Shown here: positions 1-11,533 of the stretch, one piece after another
Numbering within the stretch: the stretch's first letter is position 1
Layout of the letters: each line of letters starts with the position of its first letter
From: Devosia sp. A8/3-2
GTDB lineage: Bacteria > Pseudomonadota > Alphaproteobacteria > Rhizobiales > Devosiaceae
Direction of reading: 5' to 3'
Length of the DNA: 64,000 nucleotides
Assembly (NCBI GenBank): GCA_025452255.1
Contig: CP104975.1
Coordinates: 434,001-498,000, forward strand
The notes under the pieces: generated by a model
Told to the model about the DNA's origin: nothing
What the model saw: only the letters and a program-made list of their open reading frames with translations
Database searches by the model: none
Program-made: the position numbers and the translations under genes

Positions 1-57
1 GACGACGCACACCGCCGTCTCCAACACCGACACGTCCAGTCCTACAAAATAGGCCAT
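1..57 (-). CDS. IS110-family transposase, N-terminal start only (runs off window)
   Basis: Reading leftwards from an ATG at 57 the first 19 codons give MAYFVGLDVSVLETAVCVV. This is the typical opening of IS110-family DEDD transposases (strand beta-1 with the first catalytic Asp in GLDVS). A strong Shine-Dalgarno sequence (AAGGAG, complement of about 66-73) precedes the ATG. The rest of the gene lies outside the window. IS110 enzymes catalyse RNA-guided, RuvC-like recombination without terminal inverted repeats. The family call rests on a short stretch but the motif is characteristic. Confidence 0.7.
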   Translation of the reverse strand, partial: MAYFVGLDVSVLETAVCVV

Positions 58-263
58 CGCCGTTGCTCCTTCCCTCAATGCCGAGGTCAGGTGCGACCTC
101 GCCAGCATCGTACATGAAGGGACGGCAGCCTCCCGATCTCCGATCACGCCGCAGGCGCCGCGATACACCATCTTTTGGCAAGCGACGGGCTGAACCGGAC
201 ATTTACCTACACCGATTTGCTCAGAATCATGCACTAGCCGAGTGCGGTGCTACCCGCCGCGCC
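58..263 (-). other. Non-coding region upstream of the IS110 transposase
   Basis: About 200 bases between the IS110 start codon and the next gene. In the IS110 group the non-coding bridge RNA that pairs with target and donor DNA is encoded in this position, between the element end and the transposase gene. I cannot delimit the element end or an RNA here; the reading frames present are not convincing genes. A 25-base sequence at 172-196 recurs at 57170-57194. Confidence 0.3.
172..196 (+). repeat. Dispersed 25-bp repeat, copy 1
   Basis: The 25 bases at 172-196 (beginning CTTTTGGCA, containing GCGACGGGCT) recur at 57170-57194 with two mismatches. Both copies are intergenic and on the same strand. 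They may be ends of a small mobile or repetitive element. Confidence 0.5.
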
Positions 264-1169
264 TCACGATTTATTGGATGCTTCTCCCGTCGTCGATTTT
301 GCGGCAAGGTCGGCATAGTGAGCCATCTCCGCTGCACACCAGCGCTCAAACTCGTCGACCAGCCCTTTCGCGACGAGGACATTGCCTCGATCACTAGCAG
401 GGACGACCGCCCCCATCTGACGCAGGTGGCCAAGGACATTGCCGACATGCGATTCCGAAATCTGGAAGCGTTTCGCCAAAGCACTGTGCGTCAGCGAGAA
501 CACCTCTTTGCCTGATCTGAGCCGATAGTGAGTCAGGATCAGGGCCACCAGCATGGGATATCCGCAGTCATAACCGGATAGCGCCAGAACGCTCGGAAAC
601 ACCGCAATCAGCGTTCCAGCGCTGCGCACATGCACCGCCGAGAGATGGATCATCTCACCGAGTACGTCCGCGTCTTGCGCCACAGGACACGCCGGGGCGC
701 TGCGCGCAACGGCGTCGTAAGCCGTGACAAACGCGGCGCATGACCGTCCGACCTCGTGAATGAGACTGTCCGAAGGCCTGAGGATTTTCTGTCGCCTGTC
801 GGTCGCCAACCTCTCAATGAACACAAGCTTACGGGTGCGCAGTGTCAAACAGTAGCTCGCGGTCTGGCGCAGGCTTTGCCCGGAGATAGCACGGAGTCGC
901 GACAAGTTGGGCACTGGAGCGCCATGGTTGCGCCACCCGTAATACTGCCCGATCAGCATATAGGCCGAATAATACCGCTCCAGTTGATTGAGCAGCTTGC
1001 GGACAGGCCAACCCGCCGGTGCAGGCGCGATCATCGTCTCACAATAGTCGACCACAGCCTGCTGAAAGCGACCATTGGCCCTGAGCGTCAGAGCGTCCAT
1101 GCCATTCCCGGTGCCGCCCAGAAGCATAGTCCTCATCGATGAAACAGGCAAAGTTTGGGGTAGCTGCAC
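264..1169 (-). CDS. Hypothetical protein with C-terminal winged-helix DNA-binding domain
   Basis: A 301-residue protein, read from a GTG at 1169 that follows a GGAAGG Shine-Dalgarno sequence; an ATG 11 codons later is the alternative start. I do not recognise the N-terminal two thirds, which are soluble and rich in Ala/Leu/Arg. Roughly residues 215-275 have the pattern of a MarR/GntR-like winged helix: a Ser-Leu-Thr start, an ALAKRF helix, a recognition-like helix SESHVGNVLGHL, then a Gly/Asn wing. A transcriptional regulator is likely but the targets are unknown. It stands alone, divergent from the autotransporter gene, with about 70 bases between them. Confidence 0.6.
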   Translation of the reverse strand: MQLPQTLPVSSMRTMLLGGTGNGMDALTLRANGRFQQAVVDYCETMIAPAPAGWPVRKLLNQLERYYSAYMLIGQYYGWRNHGAPVPNLSRLRAISGQSLRQTASYCLTLRTRKLVFIERLATDRRQKILRPSDSLIHEVGRSCAAFVTAYDAVARSAPACPVAQDADVLGEMIHLSAVHVRSAGTLIAVFPSVLALSGYDCGYPMLVALILTHYRLRSGKEVFSLTHSALAKRFQISESHVGNVLGHLRQMGAVVPASDRGNVLVAKGLVDEFERWCAAEMAHYADLAAKSTTGEASNKS

Positions 1170-1241
1170 TTTAGCCTTCCGGTCAGAACAATCAAGCAGG
1201 AGGGACTTGCCCTCATCGACGTTACGAGATCAGGCAAGCGA

Positions 1242-4200
1242 TTGACGACCTCAGCAAACCCAAGGGCACAAGCCGAGGCATCGGGCCGTCAGCAATCGGG
1301 TGACCGGGCAGTGCCTTGCGGATTTTCGCGGTTGGGCGGCGGTGCTTTTGCCCTCGCCCGAGGCGTCCTTATCCGTCTCGTCAGCCTGTTCCTTGCCGCG
1401 TCGCTCTTGATCGCCCCTGCCCGGGCGCAGATTACTCTGGCGCCCTTCAGCCTTCCCGACGCGGCCGTTGGCGCCTCCTATTCTCAGTCATTTTTTATCC
1501 CGGGCGGAACCGCGCCCTATCACGTCTCTCTTGCCGGCCGCCTCCCAGCAGGAATGACCTTTGCCAACGAGATGATCACCGGGACGCCAACCGAAAGCGG
1601 TACCTTCAGTTTCAGCGTATTTGCCGACGACTCGGTGGGCGCCTCGGACACGCGGGGCTACACGCTGAGCGTTAGGCCACCCGCCATTTTCGCGTCCCCC
1701 GGCAGCCTTCCGGATGGCACCGTGGGTTCGGCCTATTCGCGGAGCCTTTCGGCCTTCGGTGGCACCGTACCCTACAGCTTTTCGGTTTCCGGCACCTTGC
1801 CGCCCGGCATCACCATGGAGCCGACCGGATTGCTGTCGGGTACACCTTCGTCGCCGTGGTCCTACACGTTCTCGGTAGTTGTCACGGACTCGACGACCGG
1901 TGATGGCCCCTACGTGGCATCATTTCCGTACTCTCTGACGATCGCCCCAGCCAGCCTGAGCCTCCCTCCGACCGTGCCAGATGCAATCTCGGGGCAGCCA
2001 TACGCGCATGCCCTGTCGGCGACCGGCGGGACCGCGCCCTACACATTCACGCTCCTCTATGGCGCGCTGCCCGAGGGGTTATCGCTCGGGCCGGATGGAT
2101 TGATCTCGGGAACGCCCCGTGAGGAGGGCATGCTCCACTTCGTGGTTTTTGCGCAGGATTCCACCAGCGGCACTCCCATCAATGGATCCCGGACCTACAG
2201 CATGTCCGTCGCCCCACCCACGATCACCCTGACGCCGGCCGGCCTCCCAAACGCTCAAGTCGGAGCTGCCTACTCCACGCTTATAACGGCTTCGGGGGCA
2301 CAGCGCCCTACACCTATTCAGCGTTCGGATTGCCACCGGGCCTCACCCTCGACGTCGCTAGTGGCGCGATTTCGGGCACGCCTTCGATTGCAGGTTCGTT
2401 CAATGTTGTTGCCACCGCCACCGATGCTTATCAGAGCACCGGATCGAACACCTTCGTTATGCACGTAGCTGAGGCGCTTGCGATCTCTCCACCCCCCGGC
2501 GCAGTGGCAAGCGCCACGGTTGGCACGCCCTATAGCCTGACCATCAGCGGGTCAGGCGGCGCTGCCCCCTACAGCTATGGCATCTCCTCTGGTGCCTTGC
2601 CGGATGGGCTTGGCCTTGATCCGACAACCGGCGCAATCGTGGGCACCCCGACAACCTCTGGTGTCTACCACTTCGATGTCACCCTGACCGATGCAAGTAA
2701 TGGTGCGGTTACGGCCGCCTACGTCCTCGCCGTTAGGCAGATTGGTGCATCATTGGGCGTTGATCCGCCGTCCGGCGCGCTGTCCGGCGGCCGGTGGGCA
2801 TCGCCTACAGCCAGTCTTTCAGCGCCTCGGGCGGCAGCGGCAATTACACCTATGCGCTGTCAGGCGATATGCCTGCTGGCCTGAGCCCGGACCCCGTCAC
2901 CGGTATTCTCTCGGGCAGGCCGACTGTCCCTTCCTCCTTCACCTTCACGATCACCGCCACCGACACCGACACCGTGGACCCGGCCAATACCGCGTCGGCC
3001 AACTATACGCTGGTGATCGCCGCTGGCGGCCTGAGCCTCTCCCCAGCTGTGCCGGGAGCCACATTCGGGCAGCCATATGCGCATACGCTGTCGGCAACCG
3101 GTGGGACCGCACCCTACACGTTCACGCTCCTCCATGGCGCGCTGCCCGCAGGGTTGTCGCTCGGGCCGGATGGCTTGATCTCGGGAACGCCCCGAGAAGA
3201 AGGCATGCTCCACTTCGTGGTTTTTGCGCAGGATTCCACCGGCGGTACCCCGATCAACGGATCCCGGACCTATAGCATGTCTGTGGCGCCACCCACGATC
3301 ACCCTGACGCCGGCCAGTCTTCCAAACGCTCAAGTCGGAGCTGCCTATTCCATGCTCATAACGGCTTCGGGGGGCACAGCGCCCTATACCTATTCGGCGA
3401 CCGGGCTGCCGCCGGGCCTGACGCTTGCGGCCGACGGCAGGCTGTCGGGTACCTCGCACGCGGTCGGCATCGCCAACTTCGCTGTTACCGCCAAAGACGC
3501 CAACGACGCGACGGGCTCAGCGGCCTATTCGCTGACCGTCATCGATGCCGTCGCGCCGACCGTGCTCTCAACCGCCGTTGCAGGTAGTCCCGGCCCAGAT
3601 GCCACGTCGGTGACATTCGAAGTGGTTTTCTCGGAGCCTGTCACCGGCTTCTCCACGTCGGACTTAGCCCTGACCACGACCGGCTCCGCGACCGGGACGA
3701 TCTCGGGCCTCTCCACCGATGACAACATCACCTACAGGGCGTCGGTCACCGCGATATCAGGCATCGGCTCGCTGCGCCTCGATGTCGGCGCTGGGGGCAG
3801 CATCAGCGACGGAAGTGGGAACAGCCTTGCCGCCGCCTTCACTTCCGGGGCCGCCTGGACGCGCGGCGGCTCGACCAACGCCCAACTTTCGGGGCTGGCG
3901 CCGAGCACCGGCGCGCTGTCGCCGGCCTTCAGCGCAGGCACGCGCGCCTATATGCTGGCGGTCCCCAACAGCGTGGAGACGTTCGCCCTGACGCCAACGG
4001 CCGCAGATCCGTCAGCGACGATCACTGTCAGTGGTCAAACCGTCGCCTCAGGCACCGCCAGTCCGGCGATCACGCTCAACATCGGCACCACGGCCATTGT
4101 CGTGGTGGTTACCGCCCCGGACGGCTCGACCACCCAGACCTACACCGTCACGGTCGACCGCCCCGCTCCGACTGTCATTGACCTCACGCCCGCCGCCGGG

Positions 4201-5949
4201 GCGCTGCCCGGGGCCACCATGGGCGCCGACTATAGTCAGACGCTCGCAGCGAGCGGGGGCGCATCGCCCTACAGCTATGCGGTCACGGCCGGGGCGCTTC
4301 CCGCCGGATTGACGCTTGCGGCTGACGGCACGCTGAGGGGCTCGCCGACGGCTGCCGGCGCCGCCAGCTTCACCGTCACCGCCACCGATGCCAACGGCGC
4401 CGCCGGCTCGGCTGCCTACACGCTCGACATCCGGACTGCGCCGGCTTCCAGCAATGCCGATCTGGCGGGCCTCCTGCCGGGTTCCGGCTCTCTGCAACCG
4501 GGCTTCAATGCAGGCATGCTGGACTACGCTGTCAGCGTCGGCAATGAGGTGGAGACGATTGCCGTGACGCCAACGGCTGCCGATGCCAATGCCTCAATCA
4601 CCGTCAATAGTCAGCCGGTCGCCTCCGGCACCGTCAGCCGGCCAATTGCCCTCTCGGTTGGTTCCAATCCGGTGCAGATTGTTGTAACCGCCGAAGATGG
4701 AACGACCACCCGCGCCTATACGGTGACGGTGACGCGTGCGGTCATTACCCGGCCCGATCCTTCGCAGGATCCAGAAGTGATCGGTCTGCTCAATGCCCGA
4801 GCGGACACCGCCCGGCGCTTTGCGCAGGACCAGATAATCAATTTCCAGCGGCGTCTGGAGCAGTTGCACGATGAAGGTGAGCGCCGCGCCTCCAGTATGG
4901 ACCTCCACCTCGGGTTGAACCCCTCGAACACAGCCGCTCAACAGATCGACCAGATGATCGCGTCCAGCCATGGCGCGGCACTCAATGCGCGTGCGAGCCA
5001 ACCCGGCGCAGCGGCCTCAATGCCGGGCGTCCTCGCCTATAGCCCGGACGGGACCCTGCCCGCTGCTAGCGGCACGGAGGGACTGGGCGCTTCACCGGAC
5101 TCGTCCTTCGCCGGCCCGGACCTCGGCCGCTTGGCGATCTGGTCGGGCGGTTTTGTCAACTTCGGCGCCCGCGACAATGGTGGCTCGGATCTCGACCACA
5201 CCATGGTCGGAGTCTCGGGCGGCCTCGACTATCGCTTCTCTCAACAGCTCATCGGCGGTTTCGGTGTCGGCTACGGACGTGATCGCACCGACATCGGCCA
5301 GAACGGCACCGCAAGCGGCGCCGATGCCTATAGTGTCGCGATCTATGGCAGCTACAAGCCGATCGACAATCTGTTCATCGATGCTCTGATCGGCGGAAGC
5401 TGGATGGACTTCGATTCCACCCGCTATGCCACGGCCAATGGCGACTTCGCAACCGGCAGCCGTGACGGCACGCAACTCTTCGGCGCACTGACGGCAGCCT
5501 ATGAGTTCGGCGATGAGGTCTGGCTGATCTCGCCCTATGGCCGAGTTGCGTTCTCGCGGTCCTGGCTCGACGGCTTCTCAGAGACCGGTGGCGGAAGCGA
5601 TGGTCTCACCTATGGCGAGCAGACGATCGATTCTCTGTCGGGAGTGCTCGGCATCCGGGCCAACTACGCCTTCCAGATGGATTGGGGCACGCTGATGCCG
5701 GGGGTTCGAGCCGAGTACACTTACGACTTCGAGGGCTCCTCGCAAGCCAGCCTTGGCTACACCGACTCGGGCGGAACCCCCTATTCGATCAACCTTGACC
5801 CTACGGCGCGCGATCACCTGACGTTGGGTCTGTCGCTCGACTTCCAGTTCGACAGCGACTGGAACCTCGGCCTCGACTACCGCACCAGCATCGGCGGCTC
5901 AAATAACCAGGATCACGCGCTTGGCGCTAAGCTTGGGGTGCGATTCTGA
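1242..5949 (+). CDS. Ig-repeat autotransporter adhesin (type Va), interrupted by two single-base frame changes
   Basis: Encodes about 1,570 residues once three frames are joined. A hydrophobic segment ending APARAQ at about 1380-1430 is the signal peptide. Then come many He_PIG-type putative Ig repeats (LP.G..V.G.YS....SGG.APY...... GTLPPGL / G.LSGTP...G), a bacterial Ig-like segment at about 3545-3860, two cadherin-like beta-sandwich domains (about 3870-4165 and 4440-4735), a coiled linker, and a 12-strand autotransporter barrel (about 5110-5949) ending in GVRF with the expected terminal Phe. The passenger is secreted through the barrel to the cell surface, presumably for adhesion. The frame changes near 2294-2298 and 2788-2794; each requires one extra base. 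The start is uncertain: TTG at 1242 lies far upstream of the signal peptide. Loss of function is possible, but a sequencing indel is favoured. Confidence 0.85.
1954..2298 (+). repeat. Internal direct repeat of the autotransporter, copy 1
   Basis: This 345-bp stretch is about 90 percent identical to 3029-3374 (346 bp) and encodes one and a half Ig repeats. It ends in a run of five G at 2294-2298, whereas the second copy has six G at 3369-3374. The one-base difference coincides exactly with the first frame change of the gene. Confidence 0.85.
3029..3374 (+). repeat. Internal direct repeat of the autotransporter, copy 2
   Basis: Second copy of the approximately 345-bp repeat. It keeps the open frame through its six-G run at 3369-3374, which makes it an internal reference for the correct length of copy 1. 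Confidence 0.85.
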
Positions 5950-6349
5950 CAATGGGAGGGCACGGTCGAGACGGCCGGGGAGCGTAATGCGACATCGGGA
6001 TCTATTCCATATCTGGGCTCTACGATGACGGTTCCTCCGATCACCGAGATTGCGTTGGCCTCGTCATGGGCTACGCCGCTCTCGAGCCTAAGCTGATCGA
6101 ATGTAGGCCAGCTGTTGGCAGATGTTATCGACGGGCTACGATCCCGTCGTCGAGTCAGGATAGTCTGCTGCTATCCGATACGGCATATTATGCGAATTGA
6201 CTGATATGCAGACGCGCGATTTGGCAGTGAAGCGGCCCACCCGTTCCCAAGCAGATGTTGATGGATGTCGTACAATTGGACGACCGGTCCGACGTTCTCT
6301 CAACCACCCATAGCTTCTACGCGTAGTCGTAGGCAGGGAAGGACGGCGC
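5950..6349. other. Intergenic region between autotransporter and operon A
   Basis: Four hundred bases without a convincing gene. It contains GGCATATTATGCGAAT at 6182-6197, whose core recurs at 40661, 59681 and 61655. Nothing else was recognised. Confidence 0.5.
6182..6197 (+). repeat. ATATTATGCG core repeat, copy 1
   Basis: GGCATATTATGCGAAT shares the core CATATTATGCG with the copies at 40660-40671 and 59680-59691 and most of the copy at 61654-61665. The core is almost palindromic (GCATA/TATGC). Flanks of this copy differ from those of the others. Confidence 0.5.
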
Positions 6350-7337
6350 TCAGCTATAGCGGATACGCGGATCAAGCCATGCCAGCAGTAAATCGGATAG
6401 CAGCGTGCCGACTACTGTGAGCACGCTTAGCATCATAATGAAGCTGCCCGCCAGATACATGTCCTGGCTGATCAACGCCTGCAGCAGCAACGGTCCGGTC
6501 ATCGGAAGGTTTAGCACAACGGCGGTGATCGTTGCGCCTGAGACCAACGTCGGCAGCACCCAGCCCACGGTCAGAAATAAACGGGTTGAGCGCGATGCGC
6601 ACCGGGTATTTCATCAGCAGCCGGTTCTCCGACAAACCATACGCCCGCGCGGTCACCACGTATGGCTTGCCAAGCTCGTCGAGCAGGTTGGCACGGAGGA
6701 TACGGATCAAGGATGCCGTCCCGCTCGTGCCTAGAACGATGGTGGGAATAATGAGATGGGTGCCCAGATCCACCAGCTTGCCCCAGCTCCGGGGTGCATT
6801 CTCGTACTCGGGTGAGAATAGACCGCCGATGCCGGTGTTGAAGTAGCTGAACGAGACATACATCAGCACGAGGGCGAAGAGGAAATTGGGTATGGCGAGG
6901 CCGAGCACGCCGATAAAGGTGGCGATATAGTCGCCCACCGTGTTCTTGCGGACGGCGGTATAGATACCGATGGGCAGCGAGATGGCCCAGATGAAGAGCA
7001 GTGTGATCAGCGCCAGCACGAAGGTGAGGCCGAGGCGGTTCCACAGCAGGTCCGACACGGGGCGACGCCATTCCAGCGAATAGCCGAAATCGCCGGCGAA
7101 GACGATGTTGGATATCCACTTCCAGTACTGCACATGCAGTGGATCATCGAGCCCGTAGCGGGCGCGCATTGCCGCCATGTCGGCGGGATCCACCGTGGTG
7201 CCCTGCAGGTTCAGCTGAGCCACCATAGCCGTCACGTAGTCGCCGGGCGGTAGCTGGATGATGACGAATGTCATGACCGAGATCGCGGCAATGGTCACCA
7301 GCATATAGAAAAAGCGGCGGGCGATGAATGCGGTCAT
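6350..7337 (-). CDS. Dpp/Opp-type ABC transporter permease (DppB-like), operon A
   Basis: Inner-membrane permease of the binding-protein-dependent type, with about six membrane segments, closely parallel to the intact 328-residue gene at 21158-22144 (shared motifs MLVT, IIQLPPGDY, FGYS/FGQS, GTASLIRI(L/M)RANLLDEL, DMYLAGSF, DILLAWLDPRIRYS). The start ATG at 7337 is preceded by AAGGAG; it corresponds to MTAFIARRFFYML and fits the paralogue better than an upstream codon. The frame changes near 6568-6570, where one extra base breaks LNPFIS from VGWVLP. Last gene of operon A, 58 bases after the binding protein. With the DppC-like partner it forms the channel for the substrate carried by the family-5 binding protein. 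Confidence 0.85.
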
Positions 7338-7395
7338 GGATCTGCTCCTTGGAGATGCCACCCGGCCCGCAAGCCGGATGGCCGATCGAGAAAGG

Positions 7396-9326
7396 CTACT
7401 CGGCGGTATAGTAGAACTGCTCGGGATTGGCCGCGCCCGGATGAGCGTATTCGCTACTGGCGAGCAGGACGGCGGGGAAGTTGGCCATCAGCTTGTTGAC
7501 CACGCCGTAGTCGGAGGTCGGCTGCATGACGCCGATGGTGTAAAACTCCTCCTTGGAGATCGCGAGCAGTTCCTTCATCAGGGCCGGGCGCTTAGGGATG
7601 TCGATCTCGGCAAACACCTGCTGGTAGAGATCCATCTGGCGCTTGGGCGCCTCCGGGGGCTCTTCCGGCAGCGTATCCCTGGTAAACCACTGGCCCCGTG
7701 TGGTGGCGTAGAAGGCGGCCCAAGACGAAGGGAAGTAGTATTTGGGGTCGAACAGCGAGTCCGTGCCGCCGGAGGCTGACCAGACGGCTGCGTCGTGCTC
7801 GTTGCTTTCGACGCGCTGGTTGAGGGCGGTGGTGTCCGAGGTGTTGATCAGGAGATCGACACCGATCTGTTTCCAGTACCCCTTGATCAACTCTGCACTA
7901 TCGATCCGGGGCTGGCGGATCACCGATATATCGATGGTGAATTGCAGCGGTCGACCGTCAGACATCAGGCGGATGCCATTGCCATCCTTTTCGGTCAGCC
8001 CCAGTCCATCAAGCATTTCATTGGCCTTGGCGATATCGAACTGGGTGAACTGGGTCGCCATTTCCTCGTCGAACAGCGGCGATTCAGGCCGTTCTACTGT
8101 TTGATAAGGCAGCCCTGGCCCAGCCAGACCAGTTCGATGACCTCTTCGCGGTTGATGGCGGTCGACAGCGCCCGGCGGAAGGTCTTGTTGCCGAACAGCT
8201 CGTGGAACACGGGATCCTTGTGGGTCATGTTGAGCGAGATGATCATCAGGTTGGCGCGGTTTGGCAGCACCTCGTAGAACTCGTAGCCACCGGCCTCCCG
8301 GTTGTCGAAGAAGGTGCCGCGGTTTTCCGGGGTGGCGACGAAGCCGACATAGGAGTCGAGCATGTCGAAATCGCCATTGGCCGCCTTGAGCAAGGTGACC
8401 TGCGCATCGGTGATGATGTCCACCGTCACGCGATCGAAGTAGGGAAGCTGGTTACCCTCGGTATCGACCTTGAAGTAGTAGGGGTTGCGCTCGGCAACCA
8501 CACAGGCGCCGCTCCCCTCGCCGATGCCTTGGGTGATGATCCGGGGATGCAGGCGCGGCAGCTCGGCATTGCGCCACATGTCGGCCTTCGCATGGAAGTT
8601 CTGCACCCATTCGGCGCCCGCGGCGTCCGGATTATAGGTGGGGTGGAACTGCTCGAGATAGTGGCGCGGATATGCGAAGGGCTGGTTCTGTTCGGCGTCG
8701 TTGGATGGCGTCGCCATGTACTGCAACAGGAGGCCATTGGGACCACCGAAGACGAATTTCACCGTCGTCTCGTCGATCTTCTCGACCACCAGCGGCACAC
8801 CGTCGCGAACGGACCATGTGGGTTTTGACGGGAACAGTTCGGTGTTTGAATAGACATCCGTATACCAGAACATCACGTCATTGGCGGTGTAGGGCTCGCC
8901 GTCGCTCCACTTGTGGCCCTCGCGCAGGTGGAAGGTGTATTCCGAGCCGTCCTCGTTGATGTCGACGCTCTCGGCGACATTCATGATGACTTCGGGCACA
9001 ATATCGGCCTGCTCGATGTCGGGCTGCCGAGTGACCGAACGGACGAAATTCTCGTAGCCAATGGTGCGGGCCAAGGTACTGATATCGCTGGGCGAGCTCA
9101 TCACCAGCCGCCATGTGCCGCCATATTGGCCGACGCTCTCAAACGGCGTGACGACCATAGGATTGATGGGCAGTCGTTCGGCCAGCGGTGGTAGGCTGCC
9201 GGCGGCGACCTGCTCGGACAGCATCGGGGCTTCTTTATATTCTCGGGCAAAGGCGACCGGGATCGGCAGTAGCAATGCCGCAAGGCCCAGTGCCGACAAC
9301 CGCCGGGGCGATTTCAAAATGTGCAT
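7396..9326 (-). CDS. Family-5 extracellular solute-binding protein, operon A
   Basis: Periplasmic binding protein of the DppA/OppA class, about 643 residues. An N-terminal signal peptide (MHILKSPRR then a hydrophobic stretch ending AFA) is followed by the family motif around FHLREGHKWSDGEPYTANDV and by FRRALSTAINREEV. The start ATG at 9326 has a GGAGAG ribosome site. The frame changes near 8065-8100, between GQG and the segment resuming at MATQFTQFD; the paralogue at 22198-24123 shows the two parts belong together. Members of this subgroup with an SLPPLAERLP-like N-terminus are often found with sugar genes, and the glycoside hydrolase just upstream points to an oligosaccharide rather than a peptide substrate. 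That substrate is inferred. Confidence 0.85.
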
Positions 9327-9431
9327 GGCTCTCTCCTCCATTCTTTGGGTTCGTACTCCGCTGGCGGAGTGGGCCTCCGCTCTTCCGGTCAACCGGATTT
9401 GGAACCGGCGGCACCATGCCGCCGGCAATCG

Positions 9432-11533
9432 TCATTGCGCCGTGAACTGGATCGCCTCGAAAGCTGCAACCGGGGGCAGCGCGTACCAGAGGTAGCCTTG
9501 CTTGTCGGCTTTGCCCTCGGGGGCCACGGTGTTGCCGGCGACCAGCGCGGTGCCGCTACCGGTCACGTCCTTGACGCCTAGGCGAATGCCGTGGAGCGGT
9601 GGCGCGTCCTCGTAGAGATTGTTGCGCTGACCGCCGTAATTGATGAGGTGGACCAGCAGCTTCCCGGCTTTCGGCTGAGACTGTACGGTCACCTCGAGCG
9701 AGCCTAGGCCCTCGACCTTGACCGGTGCCGCCGGAATATTGCGCACCACCAGATCGGTGAGGAAAGTCCGCGTATGCGGCAGGCTGTCACGATAATAGAG
9801 CGCGTCGGCGTGCCACGGCACATAGATGGCCCTGCCCTTGCCGTGTGCGCCGATAATGGCGCCGGGCATCTCGCTCTCATAGTCCGGGAAGCAGAGCTCG
9901 GGCGGACCAAAGCGCTGCGGCGGCAACAGGGTCAGGATCGTTTCGGCGTCCGCCTTGGCCTCGGCCACGTAATAGGCGTGATCCATCATCAAGAGCTTCA
10001 CGTCGCCAATCGGCAACTCGCCCGGAGCGACGCGGAAATAGGCGCCTTTCATGTTCTGGCGGGCCATCGGCTTGCCGATAATGGGGAGGCTAGCGAGCGC
10101 GGGCTTGTCGCGCGGAGCGCCCTTCTCGTCGTAGAGCCCGGTCTCGCCGGTTGCGAGCAGCACGCCACCAGCCTTCACCCGGGCATCGATCGCCTTGGCC
10201 TCGGCATCGGACATGCAGGTGACGTTGGGCAGTACCAATGCGTCGTACTGGCCCAGCACCTTGGCGCCGTCCCTGCCGACAACGATTTCATCGACCACCA
10301 GATCAAACGGCAGCCGCGCCTCGACCAGCGCGCGGTAGGCGCCGCGGAAAGAGGCCTCGGCATATTGGCCGCTGGCCGGACGCCTGGCGTATCCGCCGGC
10401 ACCATGGCCGGGGACCACGGCGTGCGAATGGTAGAGCGCGATCTTGGATGCCGGCTTGAGCCCGGTATAGTTGGCCTCGTTGGCCTTGTGCCAGTGGAAC
10501 AGCTTTGAAGTATCGGCGAAAGCCGACTTGTCGTCCTGGTCCATCACGCCGAGCAGGTAGAAGTCGAGCGTGGCGCCGCTGGCCAGTTGCTGGGCGCCGC
10601 GCGCGAGTTGGTACGCCCCGGTTTCCGACACGAAGCGCCGGGCAGAAGTCGATGAAATTGGCCGAGGTCGACGACACCGTCTTGCCCTGACCATAGGCCC
10701 GGCCCCAACGGGCCTGTTCGCCGGCTTGGTAGGGCCATTCCGGTTGCGGCCGGTCGACGGCGCGCTGGGTTTCCATGCGGATCAGGTCGCTGTCGCCCCG
10801 ATGGCCGGTCATTGCGACCTTGGGCGCCACCTGCTTGATATGCTTGTAGACCTTGGCGCGCAGTTCGAGCGACGTGCGGTCCTTGAATTCAAGGTAGTCC
10901 GCATAGGAGGGATCGGAGAAATCCTCCTTTGCCGGCAGCGGCTTGCCGTACATGTCTTGGAAGCGTCGCCTGCAGTTATCGCAGACGCAGGTGCCGAAAT
11001 AGTGCCCCGAATAGGTGAAGTTGGTGTAGCCGAACATGTTGAAGAACACGCCGTCGACATCGTATTTTCCCAAAGATTCGCTAATGATCTGCAGCGAATA
11101 ATCCCGGTACCAACCGCCGTTGACGCAGGCTCGGTAGGTGCCGTTGTATTCGAGCGCCTCGCCTTTGGCATTGTGCACGAACCAGTCCGGGTGCGCCTCG
11201 TAGCCCGGGCGGGTGGCTTTGGACATGTCAGAACCGACCGACCAGCGCGATGCCTTCGGCATGCGCAGCTTCGATTGCGTCGCCCAGCGCATCACCCTTC
11301 ATCATCGGGTTTATGGCCTGCAGCGGCAGTTTGGTGGGATAGAAGGCGTAGATGCCGCCGATATTGTAGAGCAGCACGTCGGCGCCGAATTCCTTAACCT
11401 CGCGCGCCAGCTTCCTCTGGTCGTAGAGCGCGTCTGGCTGGCGCAAATTGGTTTGCACCATGCGATAAGGCCGCTGCCACCAAGTTTTGGTGTCAGTGCC
11501 CGCAGCCGAGCGTTGTTCATGTTCATGCAGCAT
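9432..11533 (-). CDS. GHL6-type glycoside hydrolase with GH42-like trimerisation domain, operon A
   Basis: About 700 residues. The N-terminus ([52 protein letters not shown]) matches the hypothetical glycosyl hydrolase 6 (GHL6) group of TIM-barrel enzymes. It is followed by [11 protein letters not shown] and a CDNCRRRF segment. The C-terminal half (about 9432-10300) resembles the beta-galactosidase trimerisation (glutamine-amidotransferase-like) domain and a final beta-sandwich. No signal peptide is seen, so it probably acts on imported oligosaccharide in the cytoplasm. Frame changes near 11230-11240 and 10635-10645. Its start overlaps the end of the upstream ATPase gene by 11 bases, so it belongs to the operon. 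The exact substrate is unknown. Confidence 0.7.

Noticed and set aside
63-1142. Plus-strand open frames at 63-515 and 756-1142
   Set aside because: Antisense to the winged-helix gene or in the IS110 leader; translations are Arg/Ser-rich and unlike any family.
6136-6375. Minus-strand 79-codon frame downstream of operon A
   Set aside because: No ribosome site or family; overlaps the end of the permease gene.
8202-10508. Plus-strand open frames (8202-8828, 9774-10508) antisense to operon A
   Set aside because: Antisense shadows of the binding-protein and glycoside-hydrolase genes, without motifs or ribosome sites.
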